This document shows, piece after piece, positions 12,501 to 22,900 of a stretch of DNA of 64,000 nucleotides. The position numbers were made by a program, and so were the translations under genes. Position 1 is the stretch's first letter, and every line of letters starts with the position of its first letter. The DNA comes from Brienomyrus brachyistius (lineage: Eukaryota; Chordata; Actinopteri; Osteoglossiformes; Mormyridae), in assembly GCF_023856365.1 (NCBI RefSeq), contig NC_064542.1, positions 14,856,863 through 14,920,862 of the forward strand, given 5' to 3'. The notes under the pieces were generated by a model. It worked only from the letters and a program-made list of their open reading frames with translations, made no database searches and was not told the DNA's origin.

Positions 12501-12627
12501 AATTCCCTGCCATTCAGGGAAGCAAATCTATATGAGCTTATGTCTATTTTTTTCCCAAGGTGAAAACACCAGCTCAAGAAAGAGGGAGACTCGCCAAGCC
12601 AACAGAAAGGCTGACTTGGAGCAGTAG
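6521..12627 (+). CDS. clgn: Calmegin (calnexin-family ER lectin chaperone), complete 13-exon CDS
   Basis: Membrane-bound ER chaperone that binds monoglucosylated N-glycans. In mammals calmegin is testis-enriched and acts on sperm surface proteins. Exons: 6521-6589, 6704-6777, 7076-7134, 7574-7715, 7844-7925, 8144-8336, 8437-8626, 9072-9185, 9625-9781, 9915-10109, 10409-10528, 11786-11888, 12560-12627. These total 1566 nt (521 aa). Signal peptide [19 protein letters not shown]; globular lectin domain with [18 protein letters not shown] and [11 protein letters not shown] (cysteine pair and sugar-contact Tyr/Lys kept). The P-domain has four type-1 repeats (such as [12 protein letters not shown]) and four type-2 repeats (such as [13 protein letters not shown]), with the CSDAVGC pair. 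One TM helix lies near 441-463, ending FMWP. GSLLEDV and the TM end favour calmegin over calnexin. The cytosolic tail (~56 aa) is short and basic; human CLGN is 610 aa. The last two exons are less certain. Confidence 0.9.
7268..7420 (-). mobile_element. Possible LINE 3'-end remnant in a clgn intron
   Basis: Starts with CAATTTATTGTCATATGTGCA, the reverse complement of the 3'-terminal sequence typical of L2-type retroposons in fish (…ACAATAAA…). The copy at 45655 begins in a similar way. No coding sequence remains. The family call is tentative. Confidence 0.35.
9317..9481. mobile_element. 165-bp palindromic element in a clgn intron
   Basis: The left arm (GGTAGGTAACCCTGATCCTG, then CCAGCAGGTTTTCTATCC) is repeated in inverted orientation on the right (GGATGGAAAACCTGCTGG, then GGGTTACCTACC). 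The centre is near 9399. This is a compact foldback, MITE-like element with no coding content, between the exons at 9072-9185 and 9625-9781. Confidence 0.75.
10262..10378 (+). mobile_element. 3' part of a tRNA-derived SINE (family B of this window)
   Basis: TTGAGTAAGGTCCTTAACCCC, CTGCTCCAGGGATGCTGGCTG, and CACTTTGGACAAAGCATCTGCTAAATAA match in order the 3' halves of the copies at 39050, 45925 and 22020. It sits in the clgn intron just before the transmembrane exon. Confidence 0.6.
10529..11785. other. Large clgn intron between the TM exon and the tail exon
   Basis: Contains no ORF matching the acidic cytosolic tail of mammalian calmegin. I see no recognisable exon or repeat. Confidence 0.5.
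11942..12125 (-). mobile_element. Reverse-oriented LINE-tail-like fragment
   Basis: GGTAAAACTTTATTGATCAAAGG is the reverse complement of the …TTGATCAATAAAGTTTTACC ending common to fish L2/Rex-type elements. The following sequence (GCGCAGACAGTGGCAAAGTG…) has no coding capacity. Right boundary approximate. Confidence 0.4.
12237..12540. repeat. Dispersed-repeat-like segment next to the last clgn exon
   Basis: Opens with an (AAT)n run, then ATTTATTTATATAGTACCTTT and GACGCTTTACAATGCAAACA, and later GGAGAGTATTCCAGAGTGTAG. This organisation is seen in a common fish interspersed repeat with an AGCGCTTTACA-type motif. The family name is unknown to me and no second copy lies in the window to prove it. 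It ends immediately before the terminal clgn exon. Confidence 0.4.
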
Positions 12628-13220
12628 GTGAGGTGATGTTTGTACTTCTTTTGGGGGCTTATAATTTGGCTGGGTGACCGATTCATAATTGTTCTTCTAA
12701 AATACCTCACGTCTAAATCATTTCCTTGTTTTTCTCTTAGACTGGCAGTCCTAGACATCTTCATGATGGTTCCAGAGCAGAGAAACACCTGTTGATTCCC
12801 CGCCTGTTGTCCCACGCTTATGATGCCATTATAATGACATAGTCTTGTTTACCCAGTTCTTCAAGATCTAGATCACAAACGGAAGAGGACAAGACTGCAA
12901 ATAACTGGAACGTCAAGCATTTCATTAGATGACACTAGGTCATGCTGTTCTTCCCATCTTAGGAACCGGATGTGCGTTGCATATATTCCAGTAAATTATA
13001 TATTTTTCCCATAACACTTTATTTTTTACCATTTTGTTCACATTTTATAACCATTTAAAAATAGTTCCACACGTCCACATGTCATCTGCACTGTTAGACA
13101 TCTTTTCTTCTCTCTTGAATCACATTTCAGACAAATATAGACTCGAGAAAGTGCACTTCGAAGAGCAGAAGTGGGCCACATTCTTAAAAAAAATGTCATA
13201 CTGCAGCACTCCGTCCCTTA

Positions 13221-13226
13221 AATAAA
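13221..13226 (+). terminator. Candidate clgn poly(A) signal
   Basis: AATAAA about 600 bp after the clgn stop. Nothing else in 12628-13220 looks coding, so this interval is best read as clgn 3'UTR. The opposite-strand vamp7 signal lies only 29 bp further right. Confidence 0.55.
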
Positions 13227-13254
13227 AACGCCAACACGGAATAGCATAGTCTGC

Positions 13255-13260
13255 TTTATT
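13255..13260 (-). terminator. Candidate vamp7 poly(A) signal
   Basis: TTTATT on the plus strand is AATAAA on the minus strand, 1.8 kb after the vamp7 stop codon. The interval 13261-15037 holds no other gene and is most simply the vamp7 3'UTR. Confidence 0.55.
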
Positions 13261-15037
13261 TGTTCAAATGTGGAAAAAGAAAGTAGTAAAATAAAACACG
13301 TACAACATATCGTACAGAATTATGGCAGGAGAATCACATGAGGTTAAAACTACATTGTACATACATAAATACCTGACAACGACCCATGAAAGTACCCTTC
13401 AACCCGCCTTGTCACTAGATGGATACTTGATGGCTCCGACAGCTCGCCGCCAAAATCCTGTCCAGTGCTAAATGCCCTGGAGGAAGCATAACCCTTATCT
13501 ACTCTCCATCATCACAGGCACCTCTTCGGGCTAAAAAAAATTATCAGGAAACAGCTCCAGCCTGGTAGATTCCTCAGCTGAACATGAAGGCTTTAGGGCA
13601 GACGGGTCCTCTGTTGGCACCCTCCCAGAAATGCCCTGGTCCATCTGGCCCTAATGTATGCATGGACATTACAGACAATTCCAGAAGGCAAGTTTAGGAC
13701 CTGGTGATACTTCCATTAGACATACGCCATTGGGGAAGACACAACACACCCCTGCCTATCATTCAAACTCAAACCTTCTAGCCAATCATGAGGGGAAATC
13801 AATTTTAATCATCTACTACTGCTCCATCAAGTCTCGGTGACCCCCAAGGCCCCCCACTCAAGAGCCCCCTGTCATTAAAAGTCAAGGTATGTCAACAACT
13901 GTTTCATCAATTCCTCAGTTCTTAATAGCTGAACTCAGAAGCCAAACAATTGGCACACTGCAGAATCAATCAATGGTATCTTCAGATATCGTTGTGATGT
14001 ATTTAGCATGAAGATCATCCAGTCGCTCCCCCATGGATCATTAGATAAGCAGAAAAAAGATGCGAGTCCTCCTATAGATATATATATATATATTAAAAAA
14101 GTCACTGGACTTACTACAACAAGATTACTTGTAATGATTTGGATGAAAGGTGACTTTAGATCTAGTACTTAATGGCACCCGGAACGTCACCAGATTAACT
14201 TGTTACACAAGTATTCACAAAGAATCCACCTCTGACTTAACCACCTGGTATACTGAGTATGCCCACACTTCAAATATATTACAGAGACCATTTTTATAGA
14301 CTCAATATCAGTCCTTCCAAGAGGTTAAAGCTCAGGCTTTAGGTCAGAACTAGCAAAATGGCGTTCTCCACTTGTGTCCCATGAAAAGCAATTATTTCCA
14401 AACAAGAGGAGCAAGAGGTCCATTTAAACCGCAATAACACGGAAGGCTCAACTGTATCTCAATCCATCCAGGTGCAAATCTCAACATCACAGCCCGATGA
14501 CTGCCCCAAACTTGGTATTCTGGACAGGAGCTAAGTTGGGAGAGAGAGGTTTCTATGATGATCACACAAGTTTTCAGTCTTTAAGTAGAAACACATGCGT
14601 AGTCAAGGCAGCAGTGCAAGACTCTTCTTGTGAAAGCAGGTACATTTTAGTTACTTCATCACTATACAGTTTGTTGACCAAAATCATACTTTTGCTCAGA
14701 AGTCTATCGAGTGGTTAACGAAACATGGAATCTCGCGCATACAAATTAGTTTGACACTAAACTGAATCAATCATTCCGAGGATAAGTGCGATTACATGGG
14801 AGTTGTGCAGCTGGCCGTCAATGACGTCTGAAGAGAGGGCATTTACTGGCGTGTTTCCCAGCTCTTTATCTGCTCCGTGAGGGGCGGGCAGATGGACAGA
14901 CAGGTGATGAGCCGCATGAGGTGGGGGTAGTGGGGTGCAGTTCAAGTGGTGTTTGGCTGTAAGAGAGTGGCTCAGTCCCCTAGGCTTTTACAGGTGGGGA
15001 GAGGAAAGGGTCAGGGGTCGGCTCCTGTCCCTCGGTT

Positions 15038-17592
15038 TTACTTCTTCACGCAGCTGGGCCAGCTGAGACCCCCGCATGCAGCAGAGACGATGATGTACAG
15101 GATGACCTGGGGGGAATCCCGATACAGCATGGTAATGGACATGCAATGCTGAGCAAAATTTAAAGCAGACAAATAAAATGTGTAAAGCTATTTATCTAGG
15201 TAGTAAGTGTATATGTGCTCGGGGAAAAAAAAGACCTGCTTAACGTTACAATACACGCAAATAAAGAATAACACAATAAGATCAATTCATTCATTAACTT
15301 CATTTCTTAACTCAATGAGGTAAAACAATGCAGGGTTAGGGGTCAAGTAAAAAAATTCATGGGCATACTGGACGTAAATACTGGAGAGATTTTATGAGAG
15401 GTTTTGAAGTTGACACACTTCGACAGACATAAAATCATAGTTTTACACCAATATGAAGACGATTGAAACATCATTTTCTTTGATTGCCCTAAGACTTTTG
15501 CACAGCATGGTATGGGACACTACACCCATTGATCAGTTAGTGTTGCTAAGCTAACTGTTGCCTATTTCAGTATGAAGAAAGTGAAAAAGGTGCTACTCAC
15601 CACAGACACCAGCACAATAATGAGCGTTATTTTCAGGTTCTTCATGCATATGGCCCTTGCCAGATTACGGCTGGTGGTTTTGAAGGTAACAGACTGGAAA
15701 AAAACAGAAAGACAATAAGAAGACAGGACTTCATAACTTAGTATTTCTACATGCTATAAATGACTCTTTCGATCACTATGTGGTCACGACCACCATAAAT
15801 ATTACTCACGGAGTCCACCAAGTTCTCAGTTTTGTCAATTAGCAGCTCCAGCTTCTCTCCCCTCTGTGCCACAAGGTCTACAGAAAAACAGATCAGTCTT
15901 CCATGACGGACACAAAAAGCAAAGATCCCAGCGCTGTGGAGCTTAGATCTTATCTAAAGATCTTAGAGCTCGTCAAACTATATTGCTCTGCAACAACCAC
16001 AAGTATTTAGCACCTGTGAGTAAAGACTTGAGAAATGGCGCAAGATCGCAGTGTGTCGAACGCATCTCACCGATGTTGCGGACCATAATGCCCTTCAGGT
16101 CGTCCACCTGCATCTGGGTCTCTGTGATGCGGTCCGACCCCCGCGGATCCGAGTGGTGTTTCTGTTGGGGTGGCAGACATGTTGCATTGTACATCAATCA
16201 ACCTGAACAGCATCCTTACAAAAAAAATAAACTAGGCATGTATCACATTACAGCTCCTCTCCTGTTTTCTTGGACAATGCGCACAGCCGTGCACGCTCAC
16301 TGCGGGCAGCAGATCCAGATCCTGCTACGTTCTCCAAAGGTTATTCATTTGACCTCTAGACTGTGGAGGCTATTGCATAAATTAATGCAGAAGGTGATGT
16401 GGGTTTTTTGTTATCCTTGGAAGAGTTTTTCCTCATACATTCACATGGGCACTAAAATTAAATCTTCTGCCACCAGAGCTAGAAGCTGTGGTCACATGAG
16501 CATCATGAGATCCCGAGATCCTGCTTTGTGGAGGAACAGGGGCCTCCAGAACCAAACCAGATTCACTAGAAGCCTTTTGGAAAATCACAAACCCTGATGT
16601 TAAGATGATTTCACAGAATCTCCTTTAATGCCTTTAGAAGAACGGCCTTCCATACTATTTCCAAAGCATCCTCACAAATGATGGCAAACTTCACATTCTT
16701 TGATGCACAAACACATGTATGGTACAAAGTAGCAGAGTGGGGTCTGTTTTCTGGTTGGTGGATATCACAGAAGAGCACCCAACAGCTGAGCTTCGACTGG
16801 TCAGTTTACATACCATTTGTGCAGCGAGTGTGCTGGAGAACTCGCTGTTCATGGCGTAGGGCAAGGCCGTCTGCGCCCGCGACCCGTACGTCGTCTGGAA
16901 GCGCTTTTTCACCTCATTCAGGAAGCTGAACGCTCTTGACCTCTCAAAGTCCTGAGGGTGATAAAATAATTTTTCTAAACCTTCATTAAAAAAATTAAGC
17001 TTCAATGCAAGGCAGCCACTGATTTATTCACAACAAAGCTAAAGTTCTGACTGACAATACACACACAAACACATCTGACAAAACATTTTCTAGCCATAAC
17101 AACTGCAATGAAATTCATGCAATTAAAAAACACCCAAATGATCAGCTGATACTCACATCATCTGTGATGCACAGGTAGATAATTCTGTCGTGGCAAATGT
17201 AGTGAAATAAATAGCTACGAACAGAGTGAATAACATTTAGTTAGTGTTACTACTCTTCACTGAAATAGAGGCATGTACATCATGTACGGTAGCTGTACAT
17301 TAAACAGGGAAGGAGAGACATGGGTCATCAGAATCTTTATGTCACCTTAATGTTATAACGCTCTAATGGTCAATCCGAGTTTAGAGAAAGAAGTATGGTA
17401 GGGGGAGAGAAAAGAGCACCGATCACAGAGCATCGGCAATGCTTACCTGCCATGCGAGTATGTCAGTTTGTTGTTCTCGGAGGGGATCTTGGCTAAAATC
17501 TGCTCCGTCACCTCCAGAAAGTTCCCCCCGCACCAAGCGTGCTTGGCTAGGATGGTGGTGCCACGAGCTACCACCGCAAACAGGATCGCCAT
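15038..17592 (-). CDS. vamp7: VAMP7 (longin-domain R-SNARE), complete 7 coding exons
   Basis: Vesicle R-SNARE of late endosomes, lysosomes and secretory vesicles; it pairs with Q-SNAREs to drive membrane fusion. Exons in transcript order: 17592-17447, 17214-17157, 16951-16814, 16161-16071, 15877-15810, 15693-15601, 15106-15038. They sum to 663 nt, 220 aa plus TAA, the same length as human VAMP7. Residues 1 to about 120 form the autoinhibitory longin domain (starting MAILFAVVARGTTILAKHAW; FERSRAFSFLNEVKKRFQTT). The SNARE motif follows (TQMQVDDLKGIMVRNIDLVA, with the central Arg of the ionic layer in MVRNID). The C-terminal membrane anchor is MKNLKITLIIVLVSVVILYI, and the tail ends WPSCVKK. The ATG is set by homology; the leader before it starts at a splice acceptor near 17695, so a 5'UTR exon lies upstream. 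Confidence 0.96.
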
Positions 17593-18348
17593 GGCAACTG
17601 GGGAGATCCACGGACCGGTCACCGAAACGGCTGGAGTGGTGGGGGGTGGGGGAGTGGGGGCGAACACTCCGGCCACAGTCCTGACAGGAGCTCAACTGGC
17701 ATAAAAATAAGAGATCAAGACGTAAACACTCTTCAACAAAGAGAGAGCTGGCCGTTAACTCCTGGATCTTTATGGAAAGTAAGGATTTCTTTTCGTGCGT
17801 GATCCGCACTTCCGCGGTCTACAGCTGACTTGCCCAGTGACGCATACCTAACTAGTTACTGCGATTCGCTGACAGTTATGTATCCATCGATTAAAACATT
17901 AGCCAAAGAGACAGTGTACGTTATTTATTTTAGGAAAGCGTAGCGCGAAGCCTAGTACGTGGCAATTGTCAGTGTTTCGACGCTCAAATACTCAGCTAAC
18001 ATTAAGCAATAACATTACGCACATTACTGCCAAAAACACCCTGCAGCTAGCCTGGTCAGCCATGGTGTCCACATGATTATTATTAGTCAGCGAATATCAA
18101 AAGGCGAGTCGAATCATCCATCAGTTTCTAATGAATTATTTAGCAACCTGGAAGCAATGTTTTGCTGCGATTAGCCACAAGGATTCCTACAGCGTACGAG
18201 CAGCCGAGCGCATAATGTCACTACTCTCACTTTGTGGATCGACAGCTAGCCAGTGAGCTGGTTTATTAAGCATGTCATGCCATGTTCGCCGTCGGCGACG
18301 AGGAGGCACTAATAGGGGCGATGCAGCTGATCCGAGAGTCGCATACCT

Positions 18349-18400
18349 ACTGGTTGTTTACTTCGGATCCCGGAATCTGCGCTTCCCGAGCATTTATAGG
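18349..18400 (-). promoter_or_regulatory. Candidate vamp7 promoter
   Basis: On the minus strand CTATAAATG at about 18401-18393 is a TATA-like box in a CpG-rich block (18270-18620) that also carries ETS-type CCGGAAG sequences. A possible splice donor (CAGTAG/GTATGC) follows near 18348. The distance from TATA to that donor allows only a tiny first exon, so the real leader exon may use another donor. Confidence 0.3.
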
Positions 18401-19900
18401 CGACTTCGATCACGCTCCTTAGGTACTTCTGTTTTCCTACTTAATCCGCTGTGTGTCGTACAGAGCGCTTCCGTTCGCCTGGGACTCTGGGATATGTAGT
18501 TCGGTATGTGATAAACTGCGTGCAAGGCACGCGGAAGACTGACGGACGCGTCACCCGCTATGTGACCACGCCCCTCCGGAAACCCGGAAGAACGGGCAAC
18601 CACGAGAAGAGTGCTACACAACGCGTTTGTATGTGCCACGTGTGTTTGTGTACATGGTATTCATTACAGTTTACTTTTCATTAATATTTATTCACATTAA
18701 TTTAACTGCATTTGACGGGTAAACCATATTAATATGGAACTGAAATTACGTGACAGGGTTATTACAATACTGGGAAGAATATAGTAAGTGTTATGATGAG
18801 AAGCGTATATACACATAATAACTAGTCAGTTTCTAAATTCTACTAAATGCCCTTTTTAAATATCACTACCCTTTTGACATGAAATTAGCATCTAAGTTGT
18901 GCAATTTGTAACAGTGATAAGACGTACTGTAATAGAAGGTGTGGAGAGAAGCAATGATGCTCACATGATACTGGTATGATAAGCGGAAGTGCTACTACGC
19001 AAGTAAAACTAAATTATAAATGTGAAATGTGTAAACATGCTAAAAGTTAAAGCCCTGAATTTCAGGACACATAAGACATATAAAGAAATACTAAATTATT
19101 TGACAGCCCAGATAAACTGATTTAGTTGAATAATTAAATAAATCTGTCAATGGAAGAGTGTATTTTTCAGTATGCCGGCCGTATGTTCAGAAGATCACAT
19201 GGGGAACTGAAGCCATCTTGCTCATGTCAGTTATTGATCCCCTGTGATCATAGGCAGAAGATGCCTTTGGAGACCCATTTTAGAATTTACATATTTGACT
19301 GCAGAATGTCTGATTGCCTAACGGTGCACCTTCTTGTCGTGGGTGTAAACGGTGTGGAACTATCAGGAACTGAGAACTGAACACATCCCACACAATGTTC
19401 TTGCAAAAGTTACATTACTTCTAGGGCACTGGTCAGATTTTTGATTCCACATAGTGGGATTCACTTGACGGGGCTTTCCAATATAAACCTCATTGTATTG
19501 TCATTGTAACATTGAATGCTTTCACAAATTCCAGTTTAATTGTATGTACGTTTATATATTCATGATCTTATTTATACTTAGGACTGTTTAGATATTGGGT
19601 TGGGTTACATTATTTCTGATAGTTCTTTTTTCCATCTAGAAACCTGTAAATGACTAGGGACATATGTATTGGTGTCATATTGCATTCGTTTATGTACAAT
19701 TTCTAAAAGGCCCACTTTTAGATGTGTGTAAGATTACTTACCGACTATGCGTCGTCTTTGTGTGGAGGATTGTTCAGTCTCAAAAGTCTCTTTGCTGTTC
19801 TGTAGCTGCCACGAGAAACTTCTGACAATCTAATTCTGAGACAGAACCACGATTGCGCCATACGTCATATTCTGGCGACTGAAAGGCATACACGCTAGTA
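18401..19900. other. vamp7-polr1d divergent intergenic spacer
   Basis: The left 200 bp is CpG-rich, the rest AT-rich. A CRE-like TACGTCA at 19861-19867 lies about 35 bp upstream of the polr1d ATG. No exon or recognised repeat is seen in 18700-19740. Confidence 0.45.
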
Positions 19901-22900
19901 ATGGCTGGTGTAGAAGAGGGGAATAAACCGGTGTTGGAAATGGTAAGTTTAACTTTGAAGACTTTAATGTGCACATGACAAAAGATGAAAAGTAAGGCCT
20001 GATTAAGTCCATTCGCGAAATATGTATTTTAACGCAGTGACATTGACACTATGCTGGACAATATCCACGTGTCTCCTTCGCACGATTAACTAGCTGCCTG
20101 ATGATAGCGCTTTCATCTTATTTTAATTTAACACGAAGTTTAAATTTCCTTCGAAATATTACCGTATTAACAGTTAAGCCGCACGATCCTAGAAATTATT
20201 AAATCGCGAATTACAGATATTTGGTTATTAAGTGCTGCCCAGGTAGTATTATCATTCAGTGTAAAATATTACTTCCACTTTAAACGTCTGTTAAATTTAG
20301 TAAGCTAACAGTGAATATAGCACACTGCGAAGTAGTTCAAGTTTAAAGTGCCTTGGGATTTGTTTCACGAAAGCGTTGGAATCCTCCGAGAGCAGTTTAA
20401 TGTGTGGCAGTACACACATGCTTACGCTTGTCGGCAGTGAAGAGCCGAGCATTTCATTGTACGTGCATGCTGGGAGATAGAAAAAAAACCTGTAACTTAT
20501 CACGCTATTGAAAAATAAGCCGTAAATTCAACGTTATGCTAATTGACGTACGATTAATATTTTGGAAAACGTCAGGTTATATTTTTTTCCGTTTAAATTG
20601 ACTTTATTTTAAAAGTATTCAAGATAATAGGCTTAATACTCATCACACTTTTTCTGTGTGTTACTCCTGGAGTTCTCTGAAGCTTCCAGTAGAACATGTA
20701 TTCAATGTCGATGAAGCACAGCCCCTTTTCAGTCTAACTGATGGATTGTCTCAAAAGTAACAATTATTCTGTGTAGGATATTGTTTATTGTTCTGTGTAA
20801 TTTAGATTTGCATCTGAGTTTCTACAGGTAACCATGAAAATGCATTACAGCATTACAATCATGAATTAACATTGCTTGATGCTTGGATTATTGTACATTA
20901 AAGTTTTCTTACAGCATTGGAATGTATTTTCCTGTACCAGTTATTTAATCCTACCCTCCTTTTACTTTTTTGCCCAAGAAAAATATTGAACATACCTATG
21001 AAATATAGTGAAAGCAGTAAGAATATAGTAGGTTGTTTTTTCCTCTAATATAACTAAAGTAAATAAATCAAGAGTTTAGTGGCATAACTTTAAATTAAAT
21101 ACAGACGAATACATTTAGTGTCTGTTTTGGTTATTGAGGAAGTTCCCTGGAGACAGATATTGGCACTGCCTTTGCAACAGCCTAAAATGACCTTTGCCGG
21201 CTTGATGCATGTCCTGTTTGACAGACAGGATCAGATTTGAAAGATCATAATTATTTCCATTGAAAGCATGTTTGACCGATGCACACCTCGATACTTTAAT
21301 TTAGGCTTCCTGTCACTGTATTTACAGTTCAAACCGCTACCCCCCTCCCCACCCGGCCAGTATTTTCCCACCGACCTTCTCTGTGCCCTCATACTCCTCA
21401 CCCTATGATGAATGCTGTGATCTCTTCCTTCCCCTGTCCCTCCCTTCCTGCCTCCCATGCAGTCATACGAATCGGTCCATCCTGTCGGCGATGTCGGCAG
21501 GCATCTAAGACCTGGCTGAGCCAGGCTCTGGGGTCTGCGATCCGGTCGTGGCCCCTGAGCCTCCCCCCCCCCACCAGCTTTTTATCAGGGCTTGCGTCAG
21601 AACCGCTAATTGTTCCTGCATCAGAGGGGCCTCCACCCCGGTTGACATCCTTTTCCTGGGTCCAGTCAGCTTTCCTTTCGCTCCTTTTGTTTTTGTCTGT
21701 GACAGCTGCATGGCCAGACTCCACTTCAGTCCTTTGTGACGTAGCAGATAGGATAGATAGGAAAAAATGTACTCACCAGTTTCTAGCATGGTTCTCTTTG
21801 AACCAGTGATTATCCAGTTGTTTCCCGGTTCATGGTTTCAAAGCAGGCTCAGTGGGTGGCACTGAGGCCTTGTTCCTCCAGCAGTCTCAAAACATCTGGG
21901 TTTGTGTGTTGATGTCTGGGGTAAATCCACCCTGTGATGGACCAGCAGCTGTCTGAGGTGTCCCTGCTCACTGTGATTGTAAAAGCGGTTATGGAAGATG
22001 TTAGGGTGGATGGTGTCAAAGCACTCGGCTGATTCTTGGGCAAGGCCCTTAACCTTGCTTTCTCAACTCTGTGTCACTTTGGAGACAAGTATCTGCTAAA
22101 TAATCATGCTTTTCCACTGCCATTGAGAACCAAGCCGTATCGCGAACTGAAGCCAAACCCAAGCTCACGTGGCCCTGCTTACTAGCATACAGGTTGTTGC
22201 ATCGCCACCCTCTGATTTTTCAAAATGCAAGGAGTGACCAGTGATCTGCATGGCAGTGCTGAAGGAAGAAAGGGGCACATTCAGTATATTATTCATTATT
22301 AGTAGTATTACACATAGCAGTGTATTCATGCATTCCCGATAACGTGGAACATGGATATTTCCAACCTCTTACAAAGTACTACAGAACGGCTGAATGGAAT
22401 GGATTCGTAATGCAAATTTGTGCAAGTCCGCTACTGTTTGATGATAACATTAAACAGCGATTCTTACAGACCAGACGTCCTAGTAGAAATAGCACATAGT
22501 AAATCATGATGTACATCATGTGAACAGCAGATAAGCGTCATCGTCACTCTCCCAACCCGTTAACACCTTTGCCAAGCTGATCCTTCTGCAGTGTAATATC
22601 TAGGTGAGCTGGACCTGTGCTGTAAGTCTCTTCTCTGTACGGGTCACGTATGTCAGTGGAAAAGCACAATAAGTAAAGTGTATATTCATGTGGGGGTCAC
22701 ACAGCGATGGATTTCGACTCTTCTGTACACGTTCGTTTGGTGATTTAATTCCCCCCCTCTGGACGTGTGTGCTTCTGATGTGTCTGTAGGGGGATGTGTG
22801 TTTTATTTGGCTGTAGTGGTGTCGGGATGCTGGCTGGCCCACCCCTTGCTGAAAGTACCCTCCTGTCTTCTCCCCACAGGTGCAGGCGGAAGGAGCCGAT

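Noticed and set aside
15983..16597. 204-codon ORF on the plus strand
   Set aside because: It runs antisense through a vamp7 coding exon and its introns, with no recognisable protein family; the minus strand encodes a conserved SNARE.
21405..21809. 134-codon ORF in polr1d intron 1 with overlapping ORFs on the other strand
   Set aside because: The region is CT/GA-biased, which lengthens ORFs on both strands. No domain or splice pattern supports a gene.
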